NCBI GenBank assembly: GCA_023653785.1
Contig: JAMKCH010078559.1
Coordinates: 32,892-96,891 of the forward strand
Reading direction: 5' to 3'
Length of the DNA stretch: 64,000 bases
Source: Ophioderma brevispina
Lineage: Eukaryota > Echinodermata > Ophiuroidea > Amphilepidida > Ophiodermatidae
In this document: positions 37,101 through 45,627 of the stretch, piece by piece
Position numbering within the stretch: the stretch's first letter is position 1
Layout: every line of letters begins with the position of its first letter
Notes under the pieces: generated by a model
What the model was told of the DNA's origin: nothing
Database searches by the model: none
Seen by the model: only the letters and a program-made list of their open reading frames with translations
Translations under genes and position numbers: made by a program

Positions 37101-40100
37101 TAAAAAATAAAAAGAGTTCACAATGACAACGAACAAAGATTTCTTTTAAACAGCTGAGAGGCGACTACAAGAATTTAAGCAGCTCGTCTTGTTGTAGACT
37201 GAGTGACTGCTCACTACCTTGCCAGCCCAAACCTGGATGAAACAATGCCAGGCTGTCAGAATCCGTTTTCAGAACTTATATTAATTAAAATATTCCTTAC
37301 CGATCAATATTTACACAAGAGAATGGTTGATTTTAAAGAAAACAATCTCTTCCTTTTTTTTTTTACCACAGGACTTTTTTTTCTAATGAAGAGGGGTCAC
37401 ATGCAATTTTAATAATTTGAAAGATTTGGGAATGTAAGAGAGGAACACAATTTTCAGTGTACTTGTGGGAACACAAAATTGTAGTTGAAAAAAGACATTT
37501 CCCCCACCCCCTGGTGTAAATACTGAATGATCCCTTAGCAAGGAAGCAGTTCTGCCATTGTATTTGAGGCAGCGGACATCACTCAGCTAAGAACTTGTGA
37601 TGATTCAGAAGCAGCTTTTTCTTACCCAATCGTGTTCAAGTACAAATAGATATCTAGGGGATCAGTCTTCTCGGTGCCATCGCCCTTGTTGGTAACTCGT
37701 ATGGGAACACCTGTGGAAGGAATTAAACAAATTTTGAATTACATATGGCTATGACAAATTCAAGTGTTGGAAAGACCTGTTACCGATTATGGTGTAAAGT
37801 GCTATGATTCTGCAAGTATAATTGTCAGGATACATAGCACCTTTCATGTGTGTCAGAGCGCTTTACAATTACTTCCGCTACCTTTGGAATAAGTCGGCTG
37901 CCATACATGCCCATGGCATACTCATACCTTTGTACAGTGCTCAATGGACAATATTCCTAGTAGCTCTCCATGGCCGTTTTGCACCTGGGTAGAGAAAGGC
38001 AATCACGATAAAGTGTCTTGCGCAAGGACATAATGCATTGGCGGCAGTAGGACTCAAAACTCCCGACCTTTGGATCAAGAGCCAAGAGCTCTATCCACTG
38101 GACCACAAATGCTCTCAATTTTATAAAAACAGTGCAATTAGATGATATGAGAGTAATTAGATGGTCTAAGTATATACTTTGTGATTTTCCCCCTATTTCA
38201 TATTTTCCACATCAATATCAGGGAATTTTTACTGAATTTCATTCCATTTTACTATACAGTCGTCTCGTCGTCTTCTTGCGTATGAGGCAGCAGCTAAATG
38301 TGATGAATTTAGTGGTGCCAGCTCACTGTTGATTGGTTGGGATTTGAGTAGTCTACATCCACCGGTGGACGAAAGGTAGGGCACTCATTGAGAATGTGAT
38401 CCGCAGTCTGTGATGGAGAGCCACATCGGCAGGCTGGAGATGGTCGCAGCCCCCATCGGTGCATATTGCTGATGAAACGACCAACTCCTGTGCGAATCCT
38501 GTTCAAGGTGACCCATTCCTTACGTGGAAGATTGCTACCAGGTGGGAGTTCTGTCATAGGTGTGATAGTGAATTGGTCTGGTCTTGGGCTATCTAGCCAG
38601 TGTTCCATAACTGTAAGATGTTGAATGGGGAGCTGGAGAGTTTAGCAGCATGTCGACAGAAAGATCGACAAGAGCGTAGCCCCTGTCTGCTGAGCTGGTG
38701 TGATTTTTTGACAGTATTATGCAGCAAGTGCTTGACTAAGCAGTCATTCTTTCCAAGTGTTCTTTATTATGGTGGGTTATCCTTTCATCGGTAGACGTCT
38801 GCAGACGCTAGCCTTTTCGAACATGCTTTTACGCAACGCTTAGTTTCTGCATCCCGCCACGCAAAGATGTGCAAAAGACTAGTGTCGGCAGACACTGCCG
38901 ATTAAAGTATGGACCCACCATTAGAATACCATGAAATTTGACACAACCTGATACGATTTCTAGGCAGATCAATATTTTGGAAGTTTTAGATGACGTTACC
39001 ATAGGAATTGCTATTTTTTAGATATTCAAAGCTGGCCATTATTTCCGATCTTGATTAGTGTCAATCTGTGTGCGCCTTCCTTTGTTATTCTTTCATTCTT
39101 GGTTCCTAACCTATTGGTGTCTTGTCAAGTAGTAATTGCTCATTTTTCTGATAACCTTCAGAGCTCTCAGAAGGTATGGCTTAACAAAACACTTAATAAT
39201 CAGTAATGGTTGTATACATAAAATTGCAGCCGACCCTATTTTCATGCAATAAAATTTTCACTGATTAAGTGATCGTCTCATGTACCGTACACTCCTTGTA
39301 ATGAAATTTATTTGCGCAATGATATTGTTGTTGTAATTTAAAGTCTCTCACAAAATTTGCTCAAATCTTTGCCAGATATGTTCTAATAGGGGTAGGTCCT
39401 GTCTCACGGCTGGCACAAGCTTTTGCAATATTAATTATGACATTTGCTCAGTCTCTTGAAGCAGTTAGTATAAACCACCTATTTTTGCAGTAAGAATTTG
39501 TGTGGCATTGGCCCATCTTAGTAAATGTCTGTGACCTGATCGACAACCTCGTCACCCCCACCTACCTCATCAAATTGATATTTGAATATCAGAAAAAACA
39601 TAATAGGGATACAATGCACCCTTGCAAAATATATGCTAAATATAGGGCAAAAAAAACAAGAATATAGGGATAATATAGGGATTAACAAAAAATTATATGG
39701 GAAAATATAGGAATTTGTATTATTTTTATTGAATGTGGGTGCCTTTTTCTGTTGTATAGCGCAGCAATTTAATTCATTAGAAAGATATGTGGGCCAAAAC
39801 TTGAGCCATCTCTAGCTCTATTGACTATATTACATGTAGATCTATTCCCATGTTTGTGGGTATAAATGGGGGGAAATGCTTCTGACTGTGCACCTATCCC
39901 TAATTTGACTTTGGTTTTGAGGTAAATCCTGGTTTCCTGGCATAGTGTAATTATTTCAAGTATGACTCTATTAAGCCATGTTCATTGATGTTTTGACCTT
40001 ATTTTGTGTGGTCCCAATCACCATGTCAAAGGTGTTGTTTTGTGGAAAAATTGCAATACGTTTTCTGAAAGTTTTAAATTATTCATTTTGAGATAATTTT

Positions 40101-43100
40101 TTTTATAATAATTTAGATAACAGTGGGAAATTGTGGGCATGTGCCTTCCTGCTACTTCGGGCAACACCAAAGAGTTGTGTATTTTAGAAGTGTAATAGCA
40201 TCTGCTAGTGCCCTCTACCTTATCAACACTTTTATGTAACAACTATAGTCAATATCAGCCTTAATCCATTTTGTACACCATGTATCATTAAGCCATGGGA
40301 AGTTGTCATTTGACGTTTTTCTTCTCAAAACCGTCGAAGGTTACATGGGTCATTAAAGGTCAATCTGTGTACACCCCAAGTAATTACCGTGGTCTTTGAA
40401 GGTCACATTGGTGGCAATGTATAGAATTTTAATAAAAGGTGTCAAGGGTATGTGGGTCATTAACGGTCAATACACATTGTATAATCTGAGCCAGTGGTTC
40501 GTTTGAGCATGATTGAACAATACTCATTTGCAAGAAATTGCATTGACATAAAAATAGGGTCAACGGCTCACATCAGGCTCATTAGCGGTCACTCTGTGTC
40601 CAACCTGATGGGTTTTGGGCTGGTTATTTTTTTTAGCAAGTGTGATGGTCTTAGCACCTTACTTCCACCAGAAGTGACAGTTTAATAGTTTTTAAACCAC
40701 ATTAGTTCAAAAGTCACATAGGGCTCCTTTAGAGATCAACCTGTGTACAAAACTCGTGAATCTTAGGCCAGTGGATTTTTTTCAAAAAGTTATGAATTTA
40801 ACTAGTCATGTGGTATAGGAGTGATCAAGAGCCTGACAGTATTTTATATAGCAATCAAGACTAATCAAGGGGAATAAGCGTGGAAAACACATATAATTTC
40901 AAAGATGTGACCTTGCATTTGCTTTAACCTGCATCTCATACCAATGGTTGTGTTATGCCACTCTGGTCCTTTGGTGCAAGAGTTGTCATTTCCTCAAAAC
41001 TGCCTCAAAAAATCTTGAAAAAGGCCAGGATCTTCTGGGGCTTATGCCTGAGCCCCCCCCCCCCACTTTTTTAAAAAAAAAAGTCTTGAAAAAAAAGATA
41101 CATATTATAAGCAAAATTCCTAGAATGTGTATTTTTTTACCAATATGACCCTATGAATGGGTCAGGGTTTCAAGTCCAGCTGCACACCCTCAACCAACCA
41201 AATCTAAGTAGCCCCTCCCATGGAGAACATGCAAATTTACTTCAATTGTTGTGTAGTCCGAGTTTAACCATTCTGACTACTGTTATAGCATCCTATGTGT
41301 AAAGAATATGAAGCAGTGGTCTTGATTTCGACATAAGATATGTTCTGTTTTACTCCTAAACAAAAGATTATGCCTCCACAAAGTTCATCAAAATCAGAAA
41401 GTCCTAATTACAAAGGATTTGAAAGCTGACTCTTTATACATGTCACCATCTAATTTATGATTGGAGATACCCATTTTGTAACTGGTGCTGTCTTTAAAAA
41501 CGCTCCTTGTAATGAACATTTTAGAATCTGAAAGGCAATACTTTTTGTCAATTCTGTGTAAAACCAGGCAAAACATCAATCTTTAATTTCAGTGGAGAAA
41601 AAAATCTAGGGCTTTTGGAAGTTTCTCGGGCTTTATAGGGAGGGTAAACATATAGGAAATCTATGAATTATAGGGCCGCTTGTAGCCCTGCATAGTTTTT
41701 TATCACTTCACCCCCAGTGATTGAGAACAATCATTACTAAAACTTGGACTATGGTCAGGTCCACCCACCTTTAAAGAACACATTTTTGGATAAGTTCAAA
41801 GAACTTTGTTTTTTGTTTGCTTTTTGCAGCAAATTATTTTTCTGAATTGAAAAAAACTCGCACAAAACTTTTGAACCATAAGTTTTCCAAAAATACCAAA
41901 TTACCAAGAGACTAATCATTAAGTCACTGTACTATAAAATGCAAAATGCACCTTAGCCTATAGGGAGTCTAGACTTGGCTTCTTCTTGTTCGCTGCTTCC
42001 ACTGTTGGCTACAAAGAGACTCTTAAATAGTACTCGGGATGCTCTGATTCCTTACCTTTCTTGAATTCAATTCCAGTTCATCTCCCATTTGTCAGGAGCA
42101 TCCTTAGGGTTTTAACTACCATCCGTAGACATCATCAGGACGTAGCCTGTTTGCATAAGTACAACAAACAACTGATTCACTGCAGAGGAGTGCTATATTG
42201 AGGTATTTTATTTCCAAGGTATGGCCACCACTGTAAGCTTGCCACTTGACAGAACTTTAAGACAATTCGGTACTATTGAAGATATAGACACAGGTTTGCA
42301 CAAATGCGTGGTTAGCTAATATCGTCATCCTGCAATTATACATAACTCATTTAGGGTATCTTTGCTTTATTACACCCACCATCTCTCCCCCCCACTGTGC
42401 ATGCACAATATCAGTTACCCTGCGGTCAACTTTGTATTTTTTTCTCCTCCCTCAGTCTTCCAATACAGTGATGATTTGAAGAAATATTCGAAGAAAAAAT
42501 TCAAAGAGGAAGAGGAGGAAGATGATGAGGAGGAAGTGTCAGAGACATAGGTAGAGAGAGAGGTGTGCGGAGGGAGGAGTAAGTTCAGGATGTAAGGCTT
42601 CCTTTTCTTTCTTCCGCTTCCTCCTCTTCCTCCTCTTCCTCGCCCTCCGCATTCACTCCTGTACTGCCTGCTTCCGCCTCCCCGTTACTCCGCATTTCCG
42701 CACCGACTCCTCCTCTCTCTTAATCCTCTCCTTGCCTCCTTCCTCTTCCTCGCCTGCATCCTCTGAGTCCTTTTTCTCCTCTTCCTCTGCTTCTTCTCCT
42801 CTTCTTTCGTCCTCTTCTTCTCTTCTCTTCTTCCTCCTCTGCTTATGATGACTTTCAAGGACGATAGAAGGAACGAATTCCTCTTCTTGGCTTTGAAGGA
42901 CTTTGTTGTCCCTGAGATTCACACCTATTCTTCTGGAACTTCAATTATTTATTGGTATAAATCTATCGGCCACATATTATAATGAAATATCCCGAAATAT
43001 GACGTACCAGATTGTTTGCATGGTCATTGGAGTATTCCTTGCGAAGAAACACATTTTCATGCTTAACTTTCGAAGCAGTAATAACATTTAATGAAGGCCC

Positions 43101-44882
43101 GCCACGTTGTTATTTACTCTATCGCGGGGGCGGTTTTGCCACAAACCTTTTAGTCCGTTTCACCCCAATTGAAAGATGATCGGTGGTTTAGTCAAGTTCT
43201 GGCCTATATGAAAGACTATATCGCGTTTACTTTTACCTTGGAATTAAAAACACAGCATTAATTTAACATTTTCCTTTAAAATATATAATTTATCAAAATG
43301 GCATAAATTTGTGCCTAATTTTTATAAAAATGAGCCTGGGATTCTTGGAATATAGTTTTTAAAATAAAATTAGGAAACTCTACATCATAAAGAATCGCTA
43401 CTCGGTACAAAATTGACAGTACGTAGATTGCTGAAACCAACCAACCTCGGCATTAGTGGGTTTCGAACACGATCTCTATACTATTGATTGGAAACCTGGC
43501 TTCGTAATTGAAGCCCTGATGGCCATATGGTCATCCACAAAGAGCCCAAGCAGGTTTTGTTAAGAGCCTGTCATTTATACAAATTGTACCATTGAATGTG
43601 GATAAGCGACATGTAACAGACTACAAGAATCAAGCAACTTCAGTGAGCTCATTGTATTTGCCCGTATGGGATGGAATGTCTCTAAAACGTGCACCCGGGA
43701 TACAACTTCTGTGAAACAGGTGTCTCTGGAATGGTATTGTTGGTTCGTATGACCAAGAGGCCCGCCCGTTGCTCCATTCATCTAATATTAACTGTTGTGT
43801 ACCAATCCATTGTATAGAGAATAGTGTTACACTGCGACTTGCGATAAAACTAAATTCACGCGACCCCTTTTCAAATGTCCCCGTTTCAGGATTGTTAGTG
43901 TTTAGGCCAACTACAACCTTTGTTAATCACAAAGTGATTTATTTAAAACACCCTCTTAACATTTTTCCTCATATCCACTGAGGTTTTAAAAACTGTAGTT
44001 TTTTGTCATAAAAATTCTAAACGACTTCGCTCCTATCCTTTGGCTTGTGACTCAACAGTTCAAAGGATGAAGGCTTGTGGCAAACTTGCACTGATATAAG
44101 CGCGTATGGGAATATCTTCGCTGGCTTCTGTTTCGGTATTGCATGCCGCGTTGTAAATATACCACAGGGAATAAACATGGTAAGCTTTCCATGATCGTTG
44201 TATTGAATGTATTTTCCTGAATAAATAATGATTTTCGCAAGGAGTACTCCAATGTCCATGAAAACCATTGGTACGTTTATTTAGGGATATTTCATTATAT
44301 ATGTGCCGATAGATATATTTATTCCCAATAAATCGCTTTAATAGCATATAAAGGTATATAAAAAAACTGGCACCTAAACAAAGATGTATTCATATGAAGC
44401 AAATGAATTGAGTACACACAAAAGAGCACTTACATAGAACCACAGTGGCTGACTTCTTTTCACCTAAGAGGAACTACTAGGTACACAGAGAGGACCTTCA
44501 AAGTTCACACATAGTAAAAATGTCCCTTGAGAGGACACTCTAAGCCACATGACTTTGGTAATGTTGGCAATATCTATGCAGCAGATTCAGCGTGTGTACC
44601 ATAATCACACAACATTAGCTTCACATTGGTCAGCTACTGCAGGGGTTCACAAAAAGCAATGGGGAATCTCACATGGGTATTAGTCTTTTTTGATACTTAC
44701 ACTAGTATCCTCCATATGCCAGACTCGTAGCTCACATGCATGAGATTGGCGTCAATGCTGTAGGGGTTCTGTCGGGCCGTTGGTAGGGTAAGTTCTTGGA
44801 TTTGGCGGTACTCGCATAGAGCTTGGCGACCTCGAAACCTGTAAAAGAAAAAAAATGCTGGCATCTTCCATGGTGCGATGAT
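16036..44882 (-). CDS. ASS1: Argininosuccinate synthase (spliced, partial in window)
   Basis: Argininosuccinate synthase joins citrulline and aspartate using ATP, in the urea cycle and arginine synthesis; it is normally cytosolic and tetrameric. Eight minus-strand exons were identified: 44701-44882, 42056-42146, 37626-37710, 35982-36043, 31836-31907, 22347-~22407, 17562-17717 and 16036-16100. In order they match approximately residues 142-398 of the ~412-residue animal enzyme, with diagnostic stretches [63 protein letters not shown] and YKGQVYI. The ATP-binding N-terminal exons would lie beyond 44882 and were not found. The last ~15 codons were not found either. Several exons need 1-base frame corrections. 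Known structural features are family knowledge; exon borders are read from the sequence. Confidence 0.85.
16190..16440. repeat. Half copy of the 49-kb TTAA-type element
   Basis: GCCTCGCCCCAGGATCAG, AAATCTTAGGGCT-like words, ATTTTGGCAAAAG and AGTATTCTATGGGCTTACAA match in order the arms of the element at 49043-50060. Only one arm is clear here. It lies in the intron between ASS1 exons G and H. Confidence 0.5.
16530..16700. repeat. Single unit of the 18.7-kb repeat
   Basis: GATACACCAAGCAATTT, ATAATTCTG, the CCTCTAG block and CAAGGACC follow the same order as in the tandem units at 18687-18960. It is a lone, diverged unit. Confidence 0.6.
17319..17403. repeat. Perfect 18-bp inverted repeat
   Basis: GAATCGTTAGAGATGAAA at 17319-17336 recurs exactly inverted at 17386-17403, with a 49-nt spacer. 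It lies in the ASS1 intron about 160 bp downstream of exon G in gene orientation. Flanking words CAGTAGCT/AGCTACTG suggest a larger decayed palindrome. Confidence 0.75.
17562..17717 (-). CDS. ASS1: ASS1 exon G (residues ~334-376)
   Basis: It has an acceptor TTTGTGACAG and donor GTATGT. It reads [19 protein letters not shown], then YKGQVYI, followed by a 1-base T insertion near 17580 after which the frame resumes as YNEENLK. The [12 protein letters not shown] and KGQVYI blocks are strongly conserved in ASS1. The first base completes the Gly codon opened by exon F. Confidence 0.85.
18258..18539. mobile_element. 282-bp near-perfect palindrome (fold-back MITE)
   Basis: Starting AGGCTGGTATTCTGAAAGGG and ending CCCTTTCAGAATACCAGCCT, the whole element is one inverted repeat with arms of ~139 bp meeting at a 3-nt centre (18397-18399, between GGGCTG and CAGCCC). 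Small mismatches occur, for example TACATGAG against CTCTTGTA. No coding capacity. Confidence 0.9.
18660..19180 (+). repeat. Tandem ~135-bp units of half-site repeat family
   Basis: Units starting ACAAAGGTCACATGAGGTCA at 18687 and 18820 continue through GGACACTA, CCAAGG, CCATTGTA and ATACACCA. A third, partial unit follows at about 18960. The tail holds ACAGACAGGCAGAAAGACAG and CAATCCTTATGTGCC, as in the copies at 10.7 and 52.8 kb. Confidence 0.75.
19181..19475 (+). repeat. Half-site repeat family copy with CA microsatellite
   Basis: Collinear with 15556-16022: ATTTCACGGTTCTCA, TATTCAAAGAATATAA, CATGACCTTTGACCCTGGCA, TTGGTTCCAATTGAACTTCA, a CA-rich run, and the tail CAGCTATAGCTGGCGGCCCA. It has one unit instead of two. 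Confidence 0.75.
19744..19850. repeat. Second copy of the 4.4-kb fold-back arm
   Basis: TTGCATGTCCCTACTTATAT, TTGTGTTGCCACTGCTT and GCATGGGGTCAAACAGCTGT are the reverse complement of 4381-4475 with few changes. A duplicated CTAAATCGAT is present inside. Confidence 0.7.
19961..20859. mobile_element. ~900-bp TIR element hosting a nested element
   Basis: The left end AGGGTGCATTCACACATGAG (then TAGTCATGACC) and right end GGTCATGACTATCCATGTGT (then GAACACACCC) are inverted. Inner segments of both arms share GCCGAG/CTCAGCC and GTCATGACTA. A different element is inserted at 20228-20599. Confidence 0.7.
20228..20599. mobile_element. Nested ~370-bp MITE with GGCGTAAC-type TIRs
   Basis: AAGGCATAAAAAAATATGTT and TTTGGCGTAAC on the left are inverted on the right as GTTACGCCAAACAATTTTTT and TATGCCTAA. 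GGGTCGGTCGG sits inside each arm. An internal direct duplication, TTTTGTGCAAATTGCATAAA, occurs twice near 20493-20540. It interrupts the 19961-20859 element, so it is the younger insertion. Confidence 0.8.
22347..22407 (-). CDS. ASS1: ASS1 exon F (residues ~305-333)
   Basis: It reads [20 protein letters not shown] up to a donor GTAGGA, matching the conserved IKQGLxLKFxExVYxG segment before the SPECEF motif. The 3' phase joins cleanly to exon G. The acceptor is unclear: where AG is expected the sequence reads CTCGG, so the 5' border (near 22407) is approximate. Confidence 0.75.
22587..22935. mobile_element. Degraded TTAA-type MITE family B, copy 1
   Basis: AGGTGCATGTTCCGATCGTC opens a ~130-bp block matching 61099-61215, with ACCGGAAGTTAGTATC and AAAGGCCGTATTTTT. 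CAGCTCTCATATCAAGTAGA near 22882 matches the 3' part of 59302-59566. The end TIR has decayed. Confidence 0.6.
23059..23091. repeat. Poly-G tract
   Basis: A run of 25 G, one C and seven G. Such runs are polymerase- and assembly-sensitive; the length should not be trusted. It can form G-quadruplexes. Confidence 0.9.
23315..23613 (+). repeat. 5' LTR with candidate primer-binding site
   Basis: It aligns with 31233-31544 through GATGTTCGAAC, CTGAATAA, ATTATGTGCAACAAAAACC and CATCTTACA. The border at 23315 is approximate. The LTR is followed directly by TTGGTGGCAGCGGTGG, a sequence usual in the primer-binding position of gypsy elements. Confidence 0.8.
25080..26420 (+). pseudogene. gypsy gag remnant
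   Basis: [14 protein letters not shown] around 25150-25195 resembles the gag FxxWxxxLE block. Further on, 26022-26213 is an open frame rich in R, S, Y and H with repeated YRSKS/RSHS-like words, which may be the nucleic-acid-binding end of gag. No CCHC knuckle was seen. Several frames are needed. Confidence 0.5.
26470..26740 (+). pseudogene. gypsy aspartic protease remnant
   Basis: [15 protein letters not shown] near 26490-26535 occupies the place of the protease D-S/T-G-A motif, with the catalytic Asp not intact as read. [10 protein letters not shown] near 26712-26742 matches the ILGxDFL C-terminal block. A stop lies between them at about 26608. Confidence 0.65.
27420..28500 (+). pseudogene. 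gypsy reverse transcriptase / RNase H remnant
   Basis: The palm box reads CVQDDVVIW at 27803-27829, with both Asp residues kept in that one frame. [11 protein letters not shown] lies near 27942-27974, the RNase H-side FIRDL and ASHSLTQYE blocks at 28080 and 28330, and [14 protein letters not shown] at 28494-28536. At least six frame changes separate the blocks. Long open frames on the opposite strand here are chance. Confidence 0.85.
28756..29760 (+). pseudogene. gypsy integrase remnant
   Basis: A 85-codon frame at 28756-29013 is the RNase H-integrase linker. [11 protein letters not shown] near 29042 holds the first His of the zinc-binding HHCC domain. The frame 29088-29393 includes the first catalytic Asp region ([10 protein letters not shown] and VVTDYFT). 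The [18 protein letters not shown] stretch near 29450-29505 covers the Glu-bearing region, with the Glu kept. A tail near 29980 (NYQIVDPL) resembles the GPF/Y-end domain. Confidence 0.85.
31221..31544 (+). repeat. Polypurine tract and 3' LTR
   Basis: AGGGGGTGCCAA at 31221-31232 is the candidate polypurine tract, followed by the LTR from TGTGACAGG (31233) to CTTACA (31544). AATAAA at 31462 is a possible polyadenylation signal. Confidence 0.8.
31836..31907 (-). CDS. ASS1: ASS1 exon E (residues ~281-304)
   Basis: Acceptor TTTTTCAG, donor GTAATT. It reads [17 protein letters not shown] and then loses frame; a single missing T in the TTT run near 31855 would put the end into register with the FTxDxE segment of the family. 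Phase with exon D also differs by two bases in a TATA run, so this exon carries two apparent indels. Confidence 0.8.
31930..33131. other. No gene; CpG-rich patch at 32870-32990
   Basis: No gene recognised. A CpG-rich patch with CGCGCAAACGCGCGCG near 32889 is unlike its surroundings. Confidence 0.3.
33132..33270. mobile_element. 139-bp MITE with ~28-bp TIRs
   Basis: TTTTTGTTTTGGCCATCTTA (then GATGGTGT) on the left matches ACACCATCTAAGATGGCCAA (then ACAAAAAA) on the right in inverse. No coding capacity. Confidence 0.8.
33509..33766. repeat. 258-bp direct repeat, copy 1
   Basis: Identical to 34150-34407 as far as can be read. Contains an (ATA)n-type microsatellite and CTCTTTGCGCTTTACAAATA, a word typical of dispersed non-coding repeats. 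The 130-codon open frame across it is not a gene. Confidence 0.9.
33911..34128. repeat. 1.5-copy tandem repeat, ~149-bp unit
   Basis: TTTCATTTGACACCACC, AGGGGTCACAACATTTTCCA and TTGTGGAGATATT recur about 149 bp apart. The second unit is cut short by a 21-nt A run at 34129-34149. Confidence 0.8.
34150..34407. repeat. 258-bp direct repeat, copy 2
   Basis: An identical copy of 33509-33766 that begins directly after (A)21. After TATCAAA the two copies diverge completely. Confidence 0.9.
35982..36043 (-). CDS. ASS1: ASS1 exon D (residues ~259-279)
   Basis: Acceptor TTTCTACAG, donor GTAGGT. It reads [20 protein letters not shown] without any indel, one of the most conserved stretches of the enzyme, lying in the synthetase domain. 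Its first base completes the Gly codon of exon C. Confidence 0.95.
36133..36392. repeat. 65-bp minisatellite, ~4 copies
   Basis: Copies start at 36133, 36198, 36263 and 36328 with ACCTGAAAACAGTTCAAAAG. The first three are identical over the full 65 bp and the fourth diverges near its end. It lies in the ASS1 intron between exons C and D, 90 bp upstream of exon D. Confidence 0.95.
37626..37710 (-). CDS. ASS1: ASS1 exon C (residues ~230-259)
   Basis: Acceptor CTTCCACAG, donor GTAAGA. It reads [18 protein letters not shown] and then [11 protein letters not shown] with no indel. It matches the GVPVxVTN and LxxYLN blocks that follow the EIEFKKG segment. Confidence 0.95.
37800..38108 (-). mobile_element. 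tRNA-derived SINE
   Basis: Reading from 38108 on the minus strand, GTGGTCCAGTGGATAGAGC has an A-box and D-arm layout and GGTCGGGAGTTTTGAGTCC is a B-box-like T-arm with one change from GTTCGA. A body with CCTTGCGCAAGACACTTTAT follows, and the element ends in TTGTAAAGCGCTCTGACACA. This is a tRNA-type head plus unrelated body, as in SINEs. Confidence 0.75.
38240..38800 (-). pseudogene. LINE ORF2 C-terminal remnant
   Basis: The frame 38608-38309 reads [20 protein letters not shown], then [18 protein letters not shown], the C-terminal domain with a C-x-C...H...C pattern found in many LINE ORF2 proteins. Upstream sequence to 38800 continues it in shifted frames. The SINE just to its right in element orientation may share this LINE's tail. 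Confidence 0.75.
38801..40327. other. No gene; ATAGGG-rich patch at 39600-39720
   Basis: No gene. Between 39640 and 39720 the word ATATAGGG recurs several times. The rest has no recognised structure. Confidence 0.3.
40328..40800. repeat. Degenerate tandem repeat, ~110-150 bp units
   Basis: GGTTACATGGGTCATTAAAG, GTATGTGGGTCATTAACGGT, GGCTCACATCAGGCTCATTA and GTCACATAGGGCTCCTTTAG start four diverged units, each followed by GGTCAA or GATCAA and CTGTGTAC-like words. Confidence 0.5.
42056..42146 (-). CDS. ASS1: ASS1 exon B (residues ~198-230)
   Basis: Acceptor GCAAACAG, donor [14 protein letters not shown], then [10 protein letters not shown], then IEFKKG appear in order but in three frames, so about four 1-base indels must be assumed. 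The order matches the P-D-V/L-Y...P-APD...EIEFKKG segment of the family, and the 3' phase joins exon C correctly. Confidence 0.65.
42472..42550 (+). CDS. Possible acidic terminal exon (unidentified)
   Basis: After a good polypyrimidine tract and CCTCAG (ending near 42456), the frame reads [20 protein letters not shown] and continues through DDEEEVSET to a TAG. Acceptor-like context, codon-like composition and the stop make a last exon possible. The Glu codons may merely reflect a purine-rich tract. No upstream exon was found. Confidence 0.3.
42600..42850. repeat. Polypyrimidine tract
   Basis: About 250 bp of near-continuous CCT/CTT words on the plus strand. The minus strand would encode an E/R-rich frame (42653-42922), most likely chance. 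With the purine-rich 42500-42545 it forms a long imperfect inverted homopurine/homopyrimidine pair. Confidence 0.8.
42923..44700. other. No gene recognised (ASS1 intron A-B)
   Basis: No exon or repeat was supported. Confidence 0.3.
44701..44882 (-). CDS. ASS1: ASS1 exon A (residues ~142-197)
   Basis: Acceptor TATTTCAG, donor GTAAGT. It reads [20 protein letters not shown], then [14 protein letters not shown], matching the family's IAPWRMPEF..RFxGR and SxDxNLMHxSYE blocks. A run of eight T at 44846-44853 gives two more Phe than usual. A C insertion and a C deletion near 44790-44810 restore one another, and a C deletion near 44713 shifts the last codons. Confidence 0.85.
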
Positions 44883-45627
44883 CTGAAATACAATTAAAGA
44901 GAGGCAATTTAATACGTTTTAAAAAATACTTTTTACATGACCAGTGATGTGTTTAATCATGCCAAAATCTAGCAAGAAATATTTTCCCACAAAGCAACCT
45001 TAAGAGTATTCTGCAGCAAATAACATAAATTTAACTCATAATTCTAATTGTTGATTTCAACACCTGCAGAGCTTCCTTTCAACTTAGTTTAAACGGTATG
45101 TTTTTTAGAATACCCACAAATTATTCGGTTTTTAATGTGACACCATGTATTGTAACAAAGCTGAAAAGCTAAAGACTTTACTTTATAACCCCAAGTAAAC
45201 ATACTTCTCACGCAATCTGTTGAAAAAATTTTTTAAAGAAGCGATTTTCAACTGTTTTGGTAGGTAAGGTGGTCCAACATTTAACCCAAAAAAATGAGTT
45301 TCGTAGGGGTGGGGAAATTGTTTTTCGGGAGTCAAAAGTCATTAACAGGGGTCAAATTTTGAAATTGACCCAATCATGTTTGAAAAGTAAACAAGTTAAT
45401 AGTTTATCAAAGGGATTCCAAAGGTATGTTTGTGCTTATCTGCGGCGGAGAAAGTTTAAGGATTATAGGCTAAAAACAGCAAAAATTCAATAAAACGGTC
45501 ATTTTCAATTTGCACATAGGGTCCAATTTTAAATTCCTTACTACTTCCGATTTGGATAAAAATACATCGTCCTCTCGGACCGCTTGTGTCGCCTGCCGTC
45601 GCTGTTAGGAATGCTAGGCCTACATAC

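Noticed and set aside
37960..38108. Functional tRNA gene
   Set aside because: The tRNA-like head has a changed T-loop and an unrelated body attached, which fits a SINE.
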